Assembly: GCA_001692895.1 (NCBI GenBank)
Contig: KV748178.1
Coordinates: forward strand, 1,474,536 to 1,538,535
Direction of reading: 5' to 3'
Source of the DNA: Cenococcum geophilum 1.58
Lineage: Eukaryota > Ascomycota > Dothideomycetes > Gloniales > Gloniaceae
DNA: 64,000 bases
Both the position numbers and the translations under genes were made by a program. The notes beneath the pieces are model-generated. The model searched no databases, was not told where the DNA came from, and saw only the letters and a list, made by a program, of their open reading frames with translations. Every line of letters begins with the position of its first letter. The stretch's first letter is position 1. Of this stretch, positions 35,601 to 45,193 are shown one piece after another.

Positions 35601-38134
35601 TTAGATAATATTATAATCTACTCTAAGAATAAGCTAAAACACAAGGAGCACGTCTATAAAGTCCTATAACGGCTCTACAAGGCTGGCCTCTAGGTCAATA
35701 TTAAGAAGTTAGAGTTTAGTGTTAAGTATATAAAGTACCTAGGTTTTATTATTAGTATAGATGGAATTAAAACCAACCTAAAGAAAACGGCTATAATTAA
35801 CTAATGGGCACCCCTACGGACTATAAAGGGGGTATAATCCTTTTTAGGGGTTTATAACTTCTACTAACGCTTTATTAAGAACTATAGCAGGATCGCCTAG
35901 CCTCTTAACCGTCTTACTAGAAAAGACTAGCCCTTCTACTTTAACGCTATATATAGGCAGGCCTTTAATAAGCTTAAGAAACGGCTAGTATTGGCTCCCC
36001 TACTTACCCATTTTAACCCAGAACGGCCCTTAATACTAAAAACTAATGCCTTAAACGGCGTAATAGCTAGTGTTTTTTCCTAGAAGTAACCGGATGGAGA
36101 GTGGCACCCTATTATATACTATTTAAAGACTATAATAGATGCTAAGCTAAATTACTATATCTATAATAAAGAAATACTGGCTATTATCTCTAGCTTTTAG
36201 CACTGGCGTATATAGCTAGAGGGGACCCCTAAGCCGATTAAGGTAGTTTTAGATTATAAGGCCCTAGAATACTTTATAATAACTAAGGCCCTTATAGCCC
36301 AGCAGGCACGCTAGGCGGATACCCTATCTTAGTTTAACTTCTTAATTATATATAGACTAGGCGCTACGAACTATACGGACGCTCTTATAAGGCGTAAGCA
36401 AGACCTAGATAACTAGACGGCTATAAAAATCTCACTATAGACTTAGACGCTACTACAACTAAAATACCTTAACCCCTAGATACGGGCAAAACTAAGTATG
36501 GACTCCTTAGGCGCCGAGATATATTCTATTAACTCCTTTAAACTTAACCTTATTAATAAACTACTACAGGCTAACCGAATGACCCCCTCTCTATAGGAAT
36601 ACCGTAAAAAGGTAAAGAATGTTATTAGCCTATAGTCCCTTGAAAACGGACTACTTAAGCACTAAAAACGGCTAGTAGTAGCTAAGGAATAGAACTTACG
36701 GACCCGGCTTATTGCCGAAGCTTATACCTAGGTCTCTACGGCCCACCCTAGAAAAAATAAGACCTATAAGATTATTAGTAACCGCTACTACTAGCCCGGA
36801 ATAATTATAGATATTAACTGTTATATACGGAACTGTGACAGCTGCCGTAGATCTATAATTCCACGAGATAAGACCCTAGGATTATTAAAACCTCTCCCGA
36901 TACCTAACCGCCCCTAGCAGTATATCTCTATAGACTTTTATAAGCTACTAATAGACCGCGATAGATATAATATGGTTATAATTCTAGTTAACCGCTTTAG
37001 TAAGCGCCCGTTCTTAATTCCCTATTATAAGAATATTAATGCTAAGGAGGCGGCCCGACTGTATATTTACTATATCTACCATATTTACGGACCACCAGAT
37101 ACTATTATATCTAATTACAGCCCGTAATTTATATCGGCCTTCTAAAATGAGTTTACCCAAATCCTAAGTATTAGGCTAAAGCTCTCTATAGCATACTACC
37201 CCCAGACAGACAGCTAGACGGAGATTATAAATCAATATTTGGATTAAAGACTCCGGCCTTTTATTAACTACTTCTAGAATAACTAGGGTAAACTACTACC
37301 CCTAATAGACTACGCCCAGGCGACCCTACCCTATAACTTTACGGGATTTGCACCTATCTAACTAGAAATAGGGTATTTACCCTAAATAAGCTTTAACTGG
37401 GATAGACTAGAAGGACCACGGACCGTACGCAAGAAACTGTCTTATAAGAAAGCCTAGCAGTACGCTAAGCGCTTAGAGGAAGCCTAGACGGTAGCCCGTA
37501 TAAATCTAGAAAAGGCCTAGATATTAATAGAATAGTAGGCAAATAAGTATAGGCGCGAACCCGACTTTACCGTAGGCGATATAGTCTAGGTTATAACAAA
37601 GAACTAGAAGACGGAACGGCCTAGCCATAAGCTAGACTATTAGATAGCGGGACCGTATAAGATCCTTAAGAAGATAGGTAACTTGTATAAAGTAAAGCTC
37701 TCGGATTTAATTAAGGTTTACCCCATTTTCTCGCCGGATAAGCTACGGAAAGCTATAAATAACCTATTACCTAGATAAAAGAACAAACCTCCTCTACTAA
37801 TTTAAGTTAATGGCAACAACAAATGGGAAATTAAAGAAGTACTAGCCTATAAACTAGTAAGGAAAACGCTAAAGTACCGCGTTAGTTGGAAAGGCTATAA
37901 CTTAGATCCTAGCTAGTACCCTATATAGAACTTTATTGGCAGTCCCCATAAGCTTTAAGAATTTTATAACCGCTACCCTAATAAACTAGAACCCCTAAAG
38001 TACCTAGATAAGTAAATAGAGTGCTAGTATAGCAAAGACGATAAGTTACCGGAAGAACATAAAGATAAGAACGCCCTATAAGCATAATATGGACTATAAA
38101 GCCTAAGGGCAGGCTTTTATAGAGGGGGGGGTAA

Positions 38135-38346
38135 TATTACGGCACTGGTAGAACCTGGCAGAACTTAATAGAACTTCGCGGTTACGTAACTAGAAGACCG
38201 CATAAAAAGAACCCTACTTTAACCAGCGCTGCTCTTCTTCTCCTTTCCTTTCTCTAGCTTTAGATCCTCATTTATAGACTACTAATCGTACAGGCTTGCG
38301 CGTCCCTCTTACCGTACTCGTGCCTCGATTAACTGAGTCGCTAACA
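38135..38346 (+). repeat. 3' LTR of Gypsy family 1, copy A
   Basis: Same length as the 5' LTR. Most differences between the two are transitions, as expected from RIP. A run of G precedes it. Confidence 0.9.
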
Positions 38347-38351
38347 AAAGT
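38347..38351. repeat. Target-site duplication AAAGT (right)
   Basis: Partner of 32469-32473. Confidence 0.85.
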
Positions 38352-38369
38352 TAAGACCCGCGTTCCTCT

Positions 38370-39420
38370 ATCTACTCTTTAACACTAGAGGGCGAATTTA
38401 AAGAGGTATAGCCAGATTAATCCACCAATTAGGGGAAATAGTAGGCCACTACTACTTACAGATAAAGCTCTAGATGTATAACGTTAAGTAGTAATATTAA
38501 TATTAATTTTACTAACAAACGCGTACTAATTAGGGCCTCCTTAAATACCTTATATATAGCCTAGACGCCTATTTTAAAGAGATGCTCTGGTTTCTATACA
38601 ACAAATATAATATAATAGTAGCACGAAGCACACTATTGGCTAAATTAAAGCGAAGAAAATAGAGTAGAAAGGTTATAAGGATAATTACGCAATAGCGTAA
38701 CCTAGGCCTAAGGGACGACTGGATTATTTAAATCTATAGCTATAAACGCGATTAATTTATCTTTATTAATAAATTAGCTTATAATAAGAAGACAATAAAT
38801 AGGAAGTATAAATAGGCGCCAATTAATAAGCCTGCTAAAGGAATATCGGAATTAAAGAGATCTAAAAAATGGAGCTTACTACCAGTATATACCTATTAGG
38901 GCTATATACCTAGCTAGTTAATACACTAAGGCGCTGTTAACAGACCAATATTTATTAAGTAGATAAAGAATAAGGTTCTTACTTATATGCAGCCTTATCT
39001 ATAGCCTTATTTAGTTCTAGTAATAAATAATACGTTAATTTATCGTAATAAGGTATATAGTGTCTATAAAGGATAGGTATTTAATACTATTACTTACTTA
39101 AACCTAGGAAGTTTAACGCCTCTATAATACTGCTAGTATTAGGCTTAAATATCTTCCTCCTTACTTACCCGATTTTAATCTAATTAAAGCTTCTTTTTAT
39201 AACTTAAAGCAGTGGCTACGTGCTTATTAATTTAAAGCTAATTTATAGGATAACTTTAGTAACTTTTTAAGCCACGCGGTAGAGTAATAAGGGTTTAATA
39301 AAAGGGCAAAAGGCTATTTCTTACGGGCAGGAATTAAGAGGTAGTATAAAAAGGATAAGGTCTAGTCTTTTATAATATATCTATATAGGGTACTTACCAA
39401 TTAAAACGTCAAGTAAGGCC
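38370..39420 (+). pseudogene. Tc1/mariner (DDE_3-type) transposase, decayed
   Basis: Translated plus-strand pieces follow the fungal Tc1/mariner transposase plan. A helix-turn-helix region around 38585-38700 has LAKLKRRK and a following arginine-rich motif. The first catalytic block (about 38755-38800, FINK-LAYNKKT.NRKY) corresponds to the usual LDES...ERT..RKYGW. The second block is near 39000-39020 (VLVINNT, normally VLVMDN). The third is at about 39150-39185 (LPPYLPDFN, normally LPPYSPDFNPIE), then YNLKQWLRAY. At least two of the expected catalytic Asp codons read otherwise, and stop triplets are common, so the gene is dead. Its N-terminal end is close to the Gypsy insertion point. Confidence 0.7.
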
Positions 39421-39699
39421 TCTGCTATAGTATTAGAATATCGCCAATCTGTTCTAAAGTCTTCTAAGCAGTTTACCATGCGATTAATAAGCCTATATAT
39501 TAAACCAATCCTATACAGCTTTATATAGCCCATACTACTATTAAGTAGCGCGTGCTTAAGTAACTTAAAGTTATAGTCCTCCTTAATTAAAATTAACTCC
39601 GCTTTAGTAAAGGCACTAAGCTTACTATTTAATTATTTAATATTACTGCGGGTAGGGCTACTAGGTAGTAGGCTTATAGGTATAGTTAGGGGTAAATAG

Positions 39700-41033
39700 T
39701 AATAGGTAGGCGTTTTAGAGGATGAAGCTAGAACCAATAGAGCGCTTTATAATAACGGCACTAATAAAGATCTTATATTTAGTATAGGGTCCACTATAAA
39801 ATAACTATTAGCGATAGTTAGTTATACGGAAGGAGGCATCGCCGCCTATATAGTATTCTGCACCTATTATAGCATCTATTAGTTCTGCTGCTGCATCTAG
39901 TTTATTAAAATTATTACCGCTACTAATTAGTCTTACTGCGGAATAGGATTGGCTGGTAATTATATAACTATAATATAAGCCTCTCCTCGTCACTGCCGTT
40001 ATCTTAGGGGGGAGCTAATTAATTTATTCGTGCTGCTAAAGTTACCTTAATAGTGCTTATAGCTATCCGACTTTATATCTTTTTTATCCTCCCTATCCTA
40101 TATACGTTTACTATACCTAATCTTTAATAGTAGTAATAGATCTGGTATATTAAGCGTAGCTTTCTTCTATTTAATTGCTTCTAACTAGCGCGCCTAGTAG
40201 TAAGTATATAATAGGTAGTGCTTTAATTTAAATTTAAGACAGTATATAACGCCATACTTTTTATTCTTATAGTGCTGTTAAAGGCAGCAATAACATTTAA
40301 GTAGTGGGTATATATGCTTGCCTTTAACTTCTGCACGGTTACGTTATTTAGCAGCCTCTTTCTATATTTTAGTGGTAGTTAATCTCTTCTTTTTACTAAT
40401 AACTTCCTCTACTATACCTTCATAATCCTTACTAGAGGACCCTACTTCCTTACCAGCCGCTGCTTTAGTTGGAAGACCTACCGCTTAAAGCGCTACCTTA
40501 ACACGCGCATTAACAGCCGCATTAACAGCCACAGCAATTTCAGCATCTCTGGCTTTAGTAGACGCGTTAACAGCCGCAGTAGCGGTCTTATATCTAACTA
40601 TAAGATTAACCTAAAAAGCCTTCCTCGCGTACTTTAATTGTGTCTCTATTATTCCCTCTACTTTACGCCATTTATCTACGTCGTTAACTTCTTTAGGTAT
40701 TATAGGATCCTTCGGACTTAATATAATAACGGTAGTTAATTAATTAAGCTAGAAAGAATAAAGGCCGTAATATTTGCTGGCTTAACGCGTATTTTCGGCA
40801 ATAAACTCTTAGAATTTAAAGACTCCAAATAAAATAGGTTGAACGTTACTAGATAGCGTTATGCTATTAGCGTACACGGCTATACTTAAAAGAAAGGTTC
40901 AAGGGCCTTTGGACTTTTCTATAGTAGTAGAAGGCATTAGTATAGATTCAACGGTAAGGTCTACTTCTTAAGGCGCTTTAGCGGTATTCTTTGTAGTATT
41001 CTTAGGTGCTTTAGCTCTCCTCCTATATGCCAT
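39700..41033 (-). pseudogene. Second decayed coding-like region inside the DNA transposon
   Basis: On the minus strand from an ATG at 41033 (MAYRRRAKAPKNTTKN...) a frame stays coding-like for over 1 kb apart from TAG/TAA triplets of RIP type. It has Ala/Lys-rich repeats near 40500-40600 (VNAAVNA-type), a Lys-rich run, and a C/H-rich patch (CYCCLQQH) near 40290. It converges on the transposase. I do not recognise the product. It might be an accessory protein of the element, or a separate gene or element caught inside. Confidence 0.35.
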
Positions 41034-41112
41034 AGCGCTAACTGCAATAGGAAAAAATATAGGCTTTAAATAGCTTTAAAAAAATAGGCAACGGCGATGT
41101 GTTGGTATGGAG

Positions 41113-41227
41113 GATGGGTGGTGTCATGCGCGGGTATAGAAAAGTGGTTCAAACAGGTGAGGATTCGGTAAATTTCTGTACTTGATCATGGTTTCTGACA
41201 TAAACCCGTCCTTTTCCGAAGCGACTG
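41113..41227. repeat. Right terminal inverted repeat of the DNA transposon
   Basis: Near-exact inverted copy of 32245-32358, ending CCGAAGCGACTG before TA at 41228-41229. It has normal base composition beside a heavily mutated interior. Confidence 0.85.
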
Positions 41228-41292
41228 TACAGTATTGTCAACGCTCGCAAGGCCCGCTGTGCCATTCATGCCGCTCGTCTTCATCTATTCAA
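41228..41292. promoter_or_regulatory. Right remnant of the divergent promoter, before RMI1
   Basis: Only 65 bases separate the transposon end from the RMI1 ATG. Any RMI1 transcription must start here or within the transposon end. Confidence 0.5.
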
Positions 41293-41979
41293 ATGTCCAC
41301 TTCTGCCGGCTTTGTTCGAGAATTAACTGCCTACCTAACTCTAAAGAACCTCCCGCCATCTTCCCCTTGGTTCCAATCTTTCCTCCCGACCATTCGTGCC
41401 TCCACTCCTCTCCCCGCTCTCCAAAAAACCGCTCTCTTCCGTCTCCTCGCATCGGATATAACACAATCCTTGGAACGTACCCCGTCATCGATCTTCCCCG
41501 CTGACATTCATAATGCCCATATCAAAGAGCGTAAGCTTGTGGGGCCGATAGCATGCCAAGTGCTGGATGTCGAGGACATTGGACAGAGTAGGTGGAGCCA
41601 GGTCGAAGCGCTGGAGGCGGCCGAGAGGGGAGAAGGGAAAAAAGGTCGAGAGGTGATCCGTGTCATACCTTCAGATGAGCAAGGTGGGGACCGCGGAGCG
41701 TATGTGAGTTTGGGGCCACATAAACTGCTCGTGCAAGATGCTCAGGGGACGAGGGTGTACGGGATGGAGCTCCAGACGATAGAGGGCATTAACGTCAATA
41801 TGAGTATTGGGACGAAACTGGTACTGAAAGACGTTATTGTTGCCAGAGGAGTCATTTTGCTGGAGCCGCAGAGCGTGAATGTGTTGGGAGGGAAGATTGA
41901 ACAGTTACACAAAGAGTGGAGGGAGACCAGGAAGGAGAGGCTGAAAATTGCTGTTGGAATGGTGGTAGAGACGGGGTAA
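41293..41979 (+). CDS. RMI1: RecQ-mediated genome instability protein 1
   Basis: A 228-residue, intronless Rmi1, the OB-fold partner of the RecQ helicase (Sgs1/BLM) and Top3 in the dissolvasome that unlinks double Holliday junctions. The N-terminal helical part (ASTPLPALQKTALFRLLASD) is followed by the OB fold: IKERKLVGPIACQVLDVEDI, GQSRWSQVEALEAAERGE, REVIRVIP, KLLVQDAQGTRVYGMELQ, NMSIGTKLVLKDVIVARGV and LLEPQSVNVLGGKIEQLHKEW. The open frame extends upstream to 41182, but those 37 codons lie largely in the transposon repeat, so the ATG at 41293 is the native start. A longer N-terminus would arise if transcription began within the repeat. Confidence 0.92.
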   Translation: MSTSAGFVRELTAYLTLKNLPPSSPWFQSFLPTIRASTPLPALQKTALFRLLASDITQSLERTPSSIFPADIHNAHIKERKLVGPIACQVLDVEDIGQSRWSQVEALEAAERGEGKKGREVIRVIPSDEQGGDRGAYVSLGPHKLLVQDAQGTRVYGMELQTIEGINVNMSIGTKLVLKDVIVARGVILLEPQSVNVLGGKIEQLHKEWRETRKERLKIAVGMVVETG

Positions 41980-44662
41980 GGTCCTACGAGGATTACATGG
42001 GATCCTCGCCTTGGACTCCTAATCCGTCATTAGATGTATGATGTGGTATGGGAAGATGCTTTATACACAATCGGGCCATTCGTTCATATATGAGCAGTCA
42101 TTGCGTTGTAAATATTTATTCATCTTCTTACGCCTAGTATAGTGGCTCAGTCTAATGTGTACAGCAGGGCTAATTCAAGCCTGCAACTAATTTTCCGGTA
42201 ATATGTATAGATCTGCTAAAGATTGCTAAAGTGCAGCTAAGCCAATGAAATTCCTGCATCCAATCATTTTTTCTCACGAATAAGTTTCCGTCAGCATACT
42301 GCCTCACTGTCTGGTACAGCACAAAGCCTGCGGGCAGACCGATTTCAGGATCATTAATGATTCCAAGCTGATCTGGCTTGCCGGCTTGGGCATTAGAATA
42401 GATGGAACAATCACACCCAATAGCATTGAGCTGGCCATTGCTTAGTGCTAGGTCAGTCATTCGCGCCATCTTCCCAGTGGCATCATAGCGTAAACCCAAT
42501 GCTTTGACGTAGCAAGTGAAGTTTCAGTTATAGGGAAACCACTGAAGCCTGTAATCATGATATTTTATGTAGTGCTTGCTTGATTTACGGAGGTGCATTA
42601 CGATAAGGGTATTGCAGTCTGCTTCTTGAGCATGAAAAGTCAATGCCTGCTACGGCAGGGGTATGCGAAAGACTGCTTGGTTGGAGGGCGGAGGCTGACG
42701 CGATAATTCATCAAAGCTACCTCAAGCGATTTATTGAATATGCTGACACGTAGACCTCTGTCTGATTGGTTTGCTGTACTCTTGCTCGGTCGTCTTGTCA
42801 AATCCAGCAATTGGGTATGGTTTAATTTGATGATGACCGGAAGTTCTTCTCTCGTGCTCTCATCCACTTTCGCGCGTGTGCGAATTTAGAAGCCGAGATA
42901 GGACGAGATAGCCTCGCGAGTACCTATGTGACTACGCGGGATAGACTCGGTGAGGAAGTAGATAGTAGGCGTACAGTAGTCGCGGGCCATGCACGAATGT
43001 TCGTCGGGGTCGTAGAGTCAATTTCGGATCTTCCACAAGCAGATAGCCAATCAATCGAGCTGAATTTAACGCCCGTTTTAAGAAATATAAAGCTTTTAAT
43101 TTATGGTAATTTTATATGCACGCCTAATTTTAGGAATTACGTCGTTCGATATAAGGCTGCTAGCACTTATCCTTCCTATAGAACGGTATTTTACATTATA
43201 GTAGGTAATTAATTGATGGAATCTATATGGGTGCACGCGTTGTTGTTCGCGCACGGGCCATTTGCTCGTTGGACGCTGAGGGATAGCCTTAAAATTTTAA
43301 TATTCCTCTTACCGCTCGCAAAACGCTAGAATAGGAATCTAAACTAAAAGTCTGGTAGAAAGAACGCGTTCCTTCCCGATTTAACACGCGTCTATATAAC
43401 TCTATGGGTTGCACGGATATATACAATATAGAGGCTTTAGATTAAAATGGAATCTAAATGTAGAGTTTTAAGCTCCATTTTAGAAGCTGTATACGGTGGG
43501 GTTGCCAATATTTTAGCGTACTATTCTGGCGTTTTGCTAGGAACATTAAACTTTTAAGGCTGTGCAGACAAAATCACTCCGAATCAACAGATTAACGTCG
43601 CGAGCCACACAAGGAAATGCCTACCATATTTTATTTCATAGCAAATTACACCCAAATTAAAAAGCCTCAGCATATTACACAATTCTAAATTAATCTCTAC
43701 CCTCTTGTGAAGCTGAGGCTACTATACAAAATATTATATAAGATGTCTCTTCTAGTATTAAGCCATCGATTCGCAAAGCCTCCGGCGCCTATGGAGCACC
43801 TAGATCTACCGTTGGACACTATTTTGCTGGCTATCTCCTATAATACGAAGCTCACCCCGGTTTATTGTATCCTTTATAAGAAGAGTAAGTTATTAAATAG
43901 GTTAATAAATGCGAATCCTAGGACCTTCTATTAAAAGTTAATATGCTCTTAAAAATGGCTTATTCCCTTTTGGTGTCATGACCTTGCGCTACCCATACGG
44001 CAGGTATGGGCCGGAGAGCTTATAAGGCATTCCAACCGGCAGCCCGTCCAGTCGCGAGACACTGCTGCTACCTTTTTGGTAGTTTGTATGGTCAAGTGGG
44101 TTGGGCTTGGGCATGACATTTAGGAAAAGGCTAAACCGTAGGCAAGCATTAGGGGCAGAGATTCGTTTAATGCTACGGCCTTAGTACTATACTAAACCGT
44201 CGACTTAACTGCTAAAGAGCTTAGAATAACGATCTAGTAGTTATACGTGCCTGGTTTAAGTTCTTCCGTAGTATATGTAAGCGATATTACGTTAAGCATT
44301 TAAATTTTTAATGAGAAGGGAGTGATGCTAGGCCCCGCAGCGGTGGCCTAAGTAATTGTGTTAGGTAAGATATATAGGGAGAGGTTAAAAAATTGAATAG
44401 TTATATAGCCAGGCACTTATGGGTCAGTATCTGTAATTAAGATAATTAGCGCTAATAGTTCTCTACTCCCTGCCTTCTTAATTTAGAAGGTATAATACTA
44501 CTAGAAAGGATAGTATTTAATTAATAAATAAAATAAGGGCCTTTGCGGATGCACGTATGCTACCTCCTCTAGTAGATAAATAGATAACTCCTAAGACCTA
44601 TATTATATTAAACATTATAATAAGCATACAAGATACCTTATAGAAGTTTTTAATAGTAGAAT
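41980..44662. other. Gene-poor transition zone into the repeat island
   Basis: 2.7 kb downstream of RMI1. Up to about 43060 composition is near normal, with unplaced minus frames at 42499-42170 and 42867-42640 that show no known domain. From 43060 it turns AT-rich with islands of normal composition (for example 43960-44160). It is probably fragments of old repeats; I cannot assign a family. Confidence 0.4.
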
Positions 44663-44877
44663 TGTAAGGGGATCTTGTAGACAGGGGGCTATAAGGACAC
44701 GATTAGAACAGGATAGATTGGTAAGAGAGATGAATCCTTAAGGAGGTAAGGCCTCTGGGATCGTGGAGACTATATACTACGGGCACGCGCCTCTGGCACG
44801 TGACTAGCGACCATCCAAGGGGCGTCCGGGGGTTGTCCTGAGGGCAACCTAAAGTGTCCGCAATAATATCCCTTACA
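44663..44877 (-). repeat. LTR of another retrotransposon family (minus orientation)
   Basis: 215 bases with TGTAAGG...CCTTACA ends. On its right (44878-44890) lies a C-run that, read on the minus strand, is a polypurine tract ending just before the LTR. This makes it the 3' LTR of a minus-strand element whose body lay to the right. Only about 105 bases of that body remain before a Gypsy family 2 insertion. Much of the LTR is of ordinary GC content. Confidence 0.6.
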
Positions 44878-44978
44878 TTGCCCCCCCCTTCTTGCGGTCG
44901 GCCCCTGATCGCTATTACCTTACGGTAGGGAGATTATAAGGGCTCGTCCTAGAAGAGGTTTAGAGAGATATTAGAGAG

Positions 44979-44983
44979 GTGTT
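44979..44983. repeat. Target-site duplication GTGTT (left)
   Basis: Matches 51080-51084 and brackets Gypsy family 2, copy A. Confidence 0.85.
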
Positions 44984-45193
44984 TGTAACGGCGCTATCGC
45001 ACATTACCTGCCAAATTCTGCCATATTCTGCCGACCTGCGATTGGCCCGCCTAAAGCTAGCGCCTTGGCGGCTTACCCTATATATTTGTTTACATCGGTC
45101 CTAGCGACCCCTTTTCCTTCTCTTTAGCTTAGTATCTTCGTAATACAGCATTCTATAAGCTTTAGTTTAGAGGCATTTATACGAGCCGTAACA
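44984..45193 (+). repeat. 5' LTR, Gypsy family 2, copy A
   Basis: 210 bases, TGTAACGGCGC...GCCGTAACA, matching 50870-51079. Confidence 0.9.

Larger units (their letters stand above)
32474..38346 (+). mobile_element. Gypsy chromovirus fossil, family 1, copy A
   Basis: A full-length but heavily decayed Ty3/Gypsy LTR retrotransposon (5.9 kb, plus orientation), inserted in the Tc1/mariner element. Two 212-base LTRs and a 5-base target duplication define its ends; a G-rich polypurine tract precedes the 3' LTR. Traces in order: gag-like region (about 33.1-33.7 kb), protease (about 34.2 kb), reverse transcriptase (35.2-35.8 kb), RNase H (36.0-36.4 kb), integrase (36.7-37.4 kb) and a chromodomain (about 37.86-37.99 kb). 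It is broken by very many RIP-type changes. Age: older than its RIP damage, younger than the host transposon. Ambiguous bases lie at 35334-35378. Confidence 0.9.
32245..41227 (+). mobile_element. Tc1/mariner-superfamily DNA transposon, RIP-decayed, split by a Gypsy element
   Basis: Ends are about 115-base inverted repeats beginning CAGTCGCTTCGGAAAAGG, each flanked by TA, the target duplication of Tc1/mariner elements. Without the nested Gypsy copy (32474-38346 plus one TSD) the element would be about 3.1 kb. A plus-strand transposase region (about 38370-39420) and an unassigned minus-strand coding-like region (about 41033-39700) lie inside. The interior is heavily mutated with TAG/TAA throughout, while the inverted repeats are nearly intact. 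The element sits in the VPS51-RMI1 promoter. Confidence 0.75.

Noticed and set aside
41140-41160. GGTTCAAA stretch resembling a tRNA B box
   Set aside because: No matching A box or cloverleaf arms nearby; it is part of the transposon inverted repeat.
42170-42499. 109-codon minus-strand frame downstream of RMI1
   Set aside because: The composition is protein-like, but no family could be recognised and no clear start context exists, so it was not called as a gene.
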